This document shows positions 60,464-64,000 of a DNA stretch of 64,000 nt, piece by piece. Under the pieces are notes generated by a model, which had not been told where the DNA came from, made no database searches, and saw only the letters and a program-made list of their open reading frames with translations. Position numbers and translations under genes: made by a program. How positions within the stretch are numbered: the stretch's first letter is position 1; every line of letters starts with the position of its first letter. The DNA comes from Hwanghaeella sp965227365 (GTDB lineage Bacteria > Pseudomonadota > Alphaproteobacteria > UBA8366 > Aestuariispiraceae), in NCBI RefSeq assembly GCF_965227365.1, contig NZ_OZ245754.1, forward strand, positions 4,340,001 through 4,404,000, written 5' to 3'.

Positions 60464-61132
60464 GTGGCCGCCGCTGAAAAAACGCCGCAAACGGGCCGCC
60501 AGCGCCAGAACATCCCGCTGGGGACGCGCAGCACGCGCATCGACCGGTCCTACGGCCGCATGGTGCAATTCCTGAAGGTCGTGCTGCCGACCGTCGCCCT
60601 GATGCTGATCGCCCTGTTGATCGCCTGGCCGCGGCTTTCGGAACAGACCGCCCTGCCCGGCCTGCAACTGTTCGATATCGACGGGAATTCCGGCGATTCC
60701 ATGCAATTGTCGAATGCCCGCTATCAGGGCGTCGACGACAAGAACCAGCCGTACACGGTGACGGCGGACAAGGTCCGGCAGGAAAACCTGGATTCCAATT
60801 TCGTGAACCTGGAAGGCCCGAAAGCGGATATCATGATGACGGATCAAAGCTGGGCGGCGGTCACCGCCCTGACCGGTGTCTTCAATCGGGAGGCACAGAT
60901 CCTGGATTTGGCGGGCAATGTGAATTTTTTCCATGACCTTGGCTATGAGATCAGGACCGAATCCGCTCAACTCGACATCGTCGAGGGGCATGCCGTCGGC
61001 GATGTGCATGTGGAAGGGCAAGGGCCGTTCGGTCAATTCGTGGCCGAAGGTTTCGAGGTATTCGATCGCGGCGCCCGTGTTCTGTTGACCGGGAAATCGC
61101 GGTTGTTGATCTATCCCGATGCGGATCAGTAG
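60464..61132 (+). CDS. lptC: LPS export periplasmic anchor LptC
   Basis: A 222-residue inner-membrane-anchored periplasmic protein. An N-terminal cytoplasmic part is followed by one membrane helix (VLPTVALMLIALLIAWP) and a periplasmic beta-jellyroll with ARYQGVDDKNQPYTVTADKV and LDLAGNVNFFHDLGYEIRTES. It links the LptB2FG transporter to the LptA bridge. The start is a GTG with AAAGGG upstream. It lies 21 bp after kdsD and 11 bp before lptA. Confidence 0.92.
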   Translation: MAAAEKTPQTGRQRQNIPLGTRSTRIDRSYGRMVQFLKVVLPTVALMLIALLIAWPRLSEQTALPGLQLFDIDGNSGDSMQLSNARYQGVDDKNQPYTVTADKVRQENLDSNFVNLEGPKADIMMTDQSWAAVTALTGVFNREAQILDLAGNVNFFHDLGYEIRTESAQLDIVEGHAVGDVHVEGQGPFGQFVAEGFEVFDRGARVLLTGKSRLLIYPDADQ

Positions 61133-61143
61133 GGTCGGACGCC

Positions 61144-62022
61144 ATGTCCGATGAGAGTGGGGCGAGAAAAGAAATGAAAAGAACGGCGCCAGAAGCGAAA
61201 TCCCGGACCGCATCCCGCGCGCCTGTCGTGTCGACATCGCTCGCCGCCGCCCTTCTGTGCGGCCTGCTGGCGCTTATGCCCATAGCCGCCTCGGCCCAGG
61301 GACTAATCAACACCGATAACCAGGACGGCTCGCCGATCGAGATTCTGGCCGATGACGGCATCGAATGGCTGCGCGATCAACGGCGCTACATCGCCCGCGG
61401 CAACGCCACGGCCACGCGCGGCGGGGTCACGGTCCGGGCCGATACCCTGACCGCGCATTACCGGGGCGGCGAAGGCGGTGAGAAACAGGCGATCTATCGG
61501 CTCGACGCGGACGGGTCCGTGGTCGTGACGTCCGAGGATACACGCGCCGTCGGCGATAAGGCGGTCTATCATATCGACGACAAGGTGGCGGTCCTGGTCG
61601 GTGACGATCTGAAAATGATTAATGAACGCGCGGTGATCACCGCGAAGGATTCGCTCGAATACTGGGATGCGAAACAGCTTGCGGTCGCGCGCGGTGACGC
61701 CACGGTGATCGAGAACGACAATCGCCTGGTCGCCGATGTCCTGACCGCGCATATCAAGAAGGCGGCGACCGGAAAGCAGGAAGTGGAGCGGATCGACGCG
61801 CTGGGCGGCGTTCACATCTCCACCAAGACCGAAATCGTCCGCGGCGAAGAAGGGGTCTACGAAGTACCCAAGCAGATCGCCACCGTCTGCGGCAATGTGA
61901 AGATCACGCGCGGCGAGAACCAATTGAACGGGGATTGCGCGGTCGTGGACCTGAAAACGGGCCGGTCGCGCCTGACCGGCGGCAGCGGCAAGGTGAAAGG
62001 CCTGATCCTGCCGACGCAATAG
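61144..62022 (+). CDS. lptA: LPS transport protein LptA
   Basis: A 292-residue periplasmic protein with a signal peptide (AAALLCGLLALMPIAASAQG, residues about 30-55) and an OstA-like beta-jellyroll (IEILADDGIEWLRDQRRYIARGNATATRGGVTVRADTL, VVTSEDTRAVGDKAVYHI, TVCGNVKITRGENQLNGDCAVVDL). It carries LPS across the periplasm. At 292 residues it is longer than E. coli LptA because of a long N-terminal region and an additional OstA-like repeat, as usual in alphaproteobacteria. Confidence 0.93.
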   Translation: MSDESGARKEMKRTAPEAKSRTASRAPVVSTSLAAALLCGLLALMPIAASAQGLINTDNQDGSPIEILADDGIEWLRDQRRYIARGNATATRGGVTVRADTLTAHYRGGEGGEKQAIYRLDADGSVVVTSEDTRAVGDKAVYHIDDKVAVLVGDDLKMINERAVITAKDSLEYWDAKQLAVARGDATVIENDNRLVADVLTAHIKKAATGKQEVERIDALGGVHISTKTEIVRGEEGVYEVPKQIATVCGNVKITRGENQLNGDCAVVDLKTGRSRLTGGSGKVKGLILPTQ

Positions 62023-62150
62023 ATCGCGGCGCATCGCATACCGGACAGCCCGGCTGATGGCCCCAGGCCGTCGTCAGATACCATGCAAAAACCATACCTT
62101 GATCGGACGCGCCGACCGTATTACTTCTTTCAGACGCGCGCGATTCACAT

Positions 62151-62171
62151 TTATTGTGGTTCGAACAATAA
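62151..62171. promoter_or_regulatory. TTATTGT-N7-ACAATAA dyad before lptB
   Basis: A perfect 7-bp inverted repeat (62151-62157 and 62165-62171) in the 188-bp gap between lptA and lptB, 40 bp upstream of the lptB ATG. It may be an operator of a separate lptB-rpoN promoter. Confidence 0.35.
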
Positions 62172-62210
62172 CGGCGACAGCGATTTTGGTCGGCTGGATT
62201 CAGTGGGTAA

Positions 62211-63230
62211 ATGGACGACGACAAAAAAGATTCGCCTTCCCTGACTGGGGATGCAAGCCACGGTTCGAGTGGCGCCGCGTCGGATGATTTTCCCGGTCTG
62301 TCCACCGTTGAAGCCGATCGCAAGGCGATGGAACGGCGCACGCATGGCGATCGCCGAACATCCTCGACACGTAGCGCGTCCCTTGATCCCAAGAACAGCA
62401 CCCCGGCGTCGGCCCGTATCGAACCGCATCCCGCGACCGTCGCCGACCTCGCGGCCAAGCCGGCTCCCGACAATGGAACAAGTGCCGCCCCGCGTGTCGT
62501 TCACAACAATGCCGGGCTGGAGATCCGCTCACTCGGCAAACAGTTCAAGAAACGCCCGGTCCTGCGCGATGTTTCCCTGCGGGTGCAACGCGGTGAGGCC
62601 GTCGGTCTGTTGGGCCCGAACGGCGCCGGCAAGACGACCTGCTTCTATATCATCACGGGCCTGATCTCGGCGGATTACGGTGAGATCTTCCTGGACGGCC
62701 AGGACATCACGGAACTGCCGATGTACCGCCGCGCGCGGCTTGGCGTCGGTTACCTGCCGCAGGAAGCATCGATCTTCCGCGGCCTGACCGTCGAGCAGAA
62801 CATCCGCGCCGTCCTGGAACTGGCGGAGAAGAACAGAAACCGCCGGGAATCGACCCTGGAAGCCCTGATGGCCGAATTTTCGATCAGCCATCTGCGGCGA
62901 ACACCGGCCGTCGCCCTGTCCGGCGGGGAGCGTCGGCGCCTGGAAATCGCCCGTGCGCTCGCCAGTCAACCGAATTTCATTCTGCTGGATGAACCGTTGG
63001 CCGGGATCGACCCCATTGCCGTTCGCGATATCCGCGAACTGGTCAGCCATCTGAAAGACCGAGGCATCGGCGTGCTGATCACCGATCACAATGTTCGCGA
63101 GACCCTCGATATCGTCGACCGCGCCTATATCCTTCATGACGGCAATGTCCTCATGGAAGGCTCGCCGTCGGAAATCGTGGCCAATCAGGAAGTTCGCCGC
63201 GTCTATCTCGGCGATCGGTTCAGTTTGTAA
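62211..63230 (+). CDS. lptB: LPS export ATPase LptB with N-terminal extension
   Basis: A 339-residue ABC ATPase, about 100 residues longer than usual. The ATPase begins near residue 100 (LEIRSLGKQFKKRPVLRDVSLRVQRGEAVGLLGPNGAGKTTCFYIITGLI with Walker A), then a Q-loop YLPQEASIFRGLTVEQNIRAVLEL, signature VALSGGERRRLEIARALA, Walker B FILLDEPLAGIDPIAV and the H-loop TDHNVRETLDIVDRAYIL. The first 100 residues are low-complexity and rich in S, T, A, D, R, with an ERRTHGDRRT segment. LptB powers LPS extraction with LptFG. It is followed 15 bp later by rpoN. Confidence 0.93.
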   Translation: MDDDKKDSPSLTGDASHGSSGAASDDFPGLSTVEADRKAMERRTHGDRRTSSTRSASLDPKNSTPASARIEPHPATVADLAAKPAPDNGTSAAPRVVHNNAGLEIRSLGKQFKKRPVLRDVSLRVQRGEAVGLLGPNGAGKTTCFYIITGLISADYGEIFLDGQDITELPMYRRARLGVGYLPQEASIFRGLTVEQNIRAVLELAEKNRNRRESTLEALMAEFSISHLRRTPAVALSGGERRRLEIARALASQPNFILLDEPLAGIDPIAVRDIRELVSHLKDRGIGVLITDHNVRETLDIVDRAYILHDGNVLMEGSPSEIVANQEVRRVYLGDRFSL

Positions 63231-63245
63231 GCGGATATCCTCGCC

Positions 63246-64000
63246 ATGGCGATGACACCGCGATTGGACCTCCGTCAAAGCCAGAATCTGGTGATGACGC
63301 CGCAATTGCAGCAGGCCATCAAGCTGCTGCAGTTGAGCAATCTGGAGGTCACCAGCTTCGTCGAGACGGAACTGGAACAAAACCCGATGCTGGAGCGCGA
63401 CGAGGGCCAGAACGACCCCTTGCGCGGCGAAGAACAGCGCACCGATCCCTACGAACAATCGGACCGCCCGTCCGACGATCGCGGCGACAGTCTGGATCTG
63501 TTGCAGCCGAACGGGCTGACGGAGGACGCGACGTCTCCGCTCGACACCGATTACAGCAACCAATACGACGGCGACATCGCGGGCCCCGGCGCCTCAGGCG
63601 ACAGTCAGTACTGGCAGGGGGCCTCAGGCGGCGGGCGCGGTTTCGACAGCGGCGAGAGCGACCTGGAAGCGACCTTGTCGAGCGACGTTTCCCTGCGCGA
63701 CTACCTGCTGGACCAGCTGTCCCTGGATATTCACGACACCCAGGACCGGATCATCGGCGCGGCCATGATCGACATGCTGGACGAGTCCGGCTGGCTATCC
63801 GGCGACCTGGAGCAGATCGCGGAAATGCTTGGCTGCGAGATCGCGGATATCGAGCGGGTCCTGATGCAGCTTCAGCGTTTCGACCCGGCCGGTATCTTCG
63901 CCCGCGACCTGAAGGAATGCCTGGCCCTGCAACTGCGTGAGAAAAACCGTCTGGATCCTGCCATGGAGCGCTTTCTGGACAATCTGCATCTATTGGCGGC
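63246..64000 (+). CDS. rpoN: RNA polymerase sigma-54 factor (N-terminal part)
   Basis: About 250 residues are inside the window and the frame continues past its end. Region I is visible as MTPRLDLRQSQNLVMTPQLQQAIKLLQLSNLEVTSFVETELEQNPML, the glutamine/leucine-rich activator-contact domain, followed by the acidic, variable region II and the start of the core-binding region (LEATLSSDVSLRDYLLDQLSLDI). Sigma-54 directs activator-dependent transcription of nitrogen and other genes. It immediately follows lptB, the common alphaproteobacterial order. Confidence 0.95.
   Translation, partial: MAMTPRLDLRQSQNLVMTPQLQQAIKLLQLSNLEVTSFVETELEQNPMLERDEGQNDPLRGEEQRTDPYEQSDRPSDDRGDSLDLLQPNGLTEDATSPLDTDYSNQYDGDIAGPGASGDSQYWQGASGGGRGFDSGESDLEATLSSDVSLRDYLLDQLSLDIHDTQDRIIGAAMIDMLDESGWLSGDLEQIAEMLGCEIADIERVLMQLQRFDPAGIFARDLKECLALQLREKNRLDPAMERFLDNLHLLA

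Overview
The window is high-GC chromosomal DNA from an alphaproteobacterium. It looks most like a Rhodospirillales-type, probably aquatic, heterotroph. That placement is an inference from the gene order RNase D - kdsD/kpsF - lptC - lptA - lptB - rpoN at the right end, two complete TRAP carboxylate-transport operons, a VPLPA/PEP-CTERM-type protein, GltBD, a CueR/CopA pair and the general codon style. No rRNA, CRISPR array or intact insertion sequence was seen.

Layout. 0-9.7 kb: a truncated FAD-linked oxidase, a hydratase, copper export (copA-cueR with a textbook CueR promoter), a PdxA-family dehydrogenase with an unknown TIM-barrel partner, an acyl-CoA ligase/phosphotransferase pair and a pirin. 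9.7-25.2 kb is catabolic and transport territory: LysR/LysE, an aldehyde dehydrogenase, a GntR-controlled cluster (second, divergent PdxA paralogue plus TRAP dctPQM), a hemerythrin with an FNR/DNR-like box, a glycosyltransferase, a second TRAP operon, and NIPSNAP, amidohydrolase and epimerase genes. 25.2-48.6 kb is mixed housekeeping: a C-terminally sorted surface protein with a hexanucleotide repeat, tRNA-Leu(CAA), an aminotransferase/Lrp pair, zapE, thrS-infC (infC apparently starts with ATA), glycosyltransferases, DDAH, a TPR protein, a GST, gltDB, uppP and an NDUFA9-like protein.

48.77-56.18 kb is the most interesting part: a 7.3-kb element integrated in the 3' end of tRNA-Leu(CAG). It is bounded by a 26-bp direct repeat with one mismatch and has a 12-bp arm-type repeat just inside each end. 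It carries a tyrosine integrase, an orphan ParB-like protein, a zinc-finger-like protein, a serine resolvase beside a three-subsite res locus with Tn3/gamma-delta geometry, an XRE-ImmA/DUF4411 pair that looks like a toxin-antitoxin module, a GATCAC repeat cluster next to an AT-rich stretch, and an unrecognised DNA-binding-like protein. Together these read as a plasmid-like integrative element rather than a simple prophage remnant.

56.2-58.5 kb holds unrecognised or poorly known genes, one with atypical composition. 58.7-64.0 kb is the conserved LPS-export/rpoN cluster, and rpoN runs off the window end. Most intergenic gaps are short. The longer ones (25.97-26.72, 46.44-46.81, 52.80-53.16, 54.91-55.40 and 56.73-57.08 kb) are described as separate entries.
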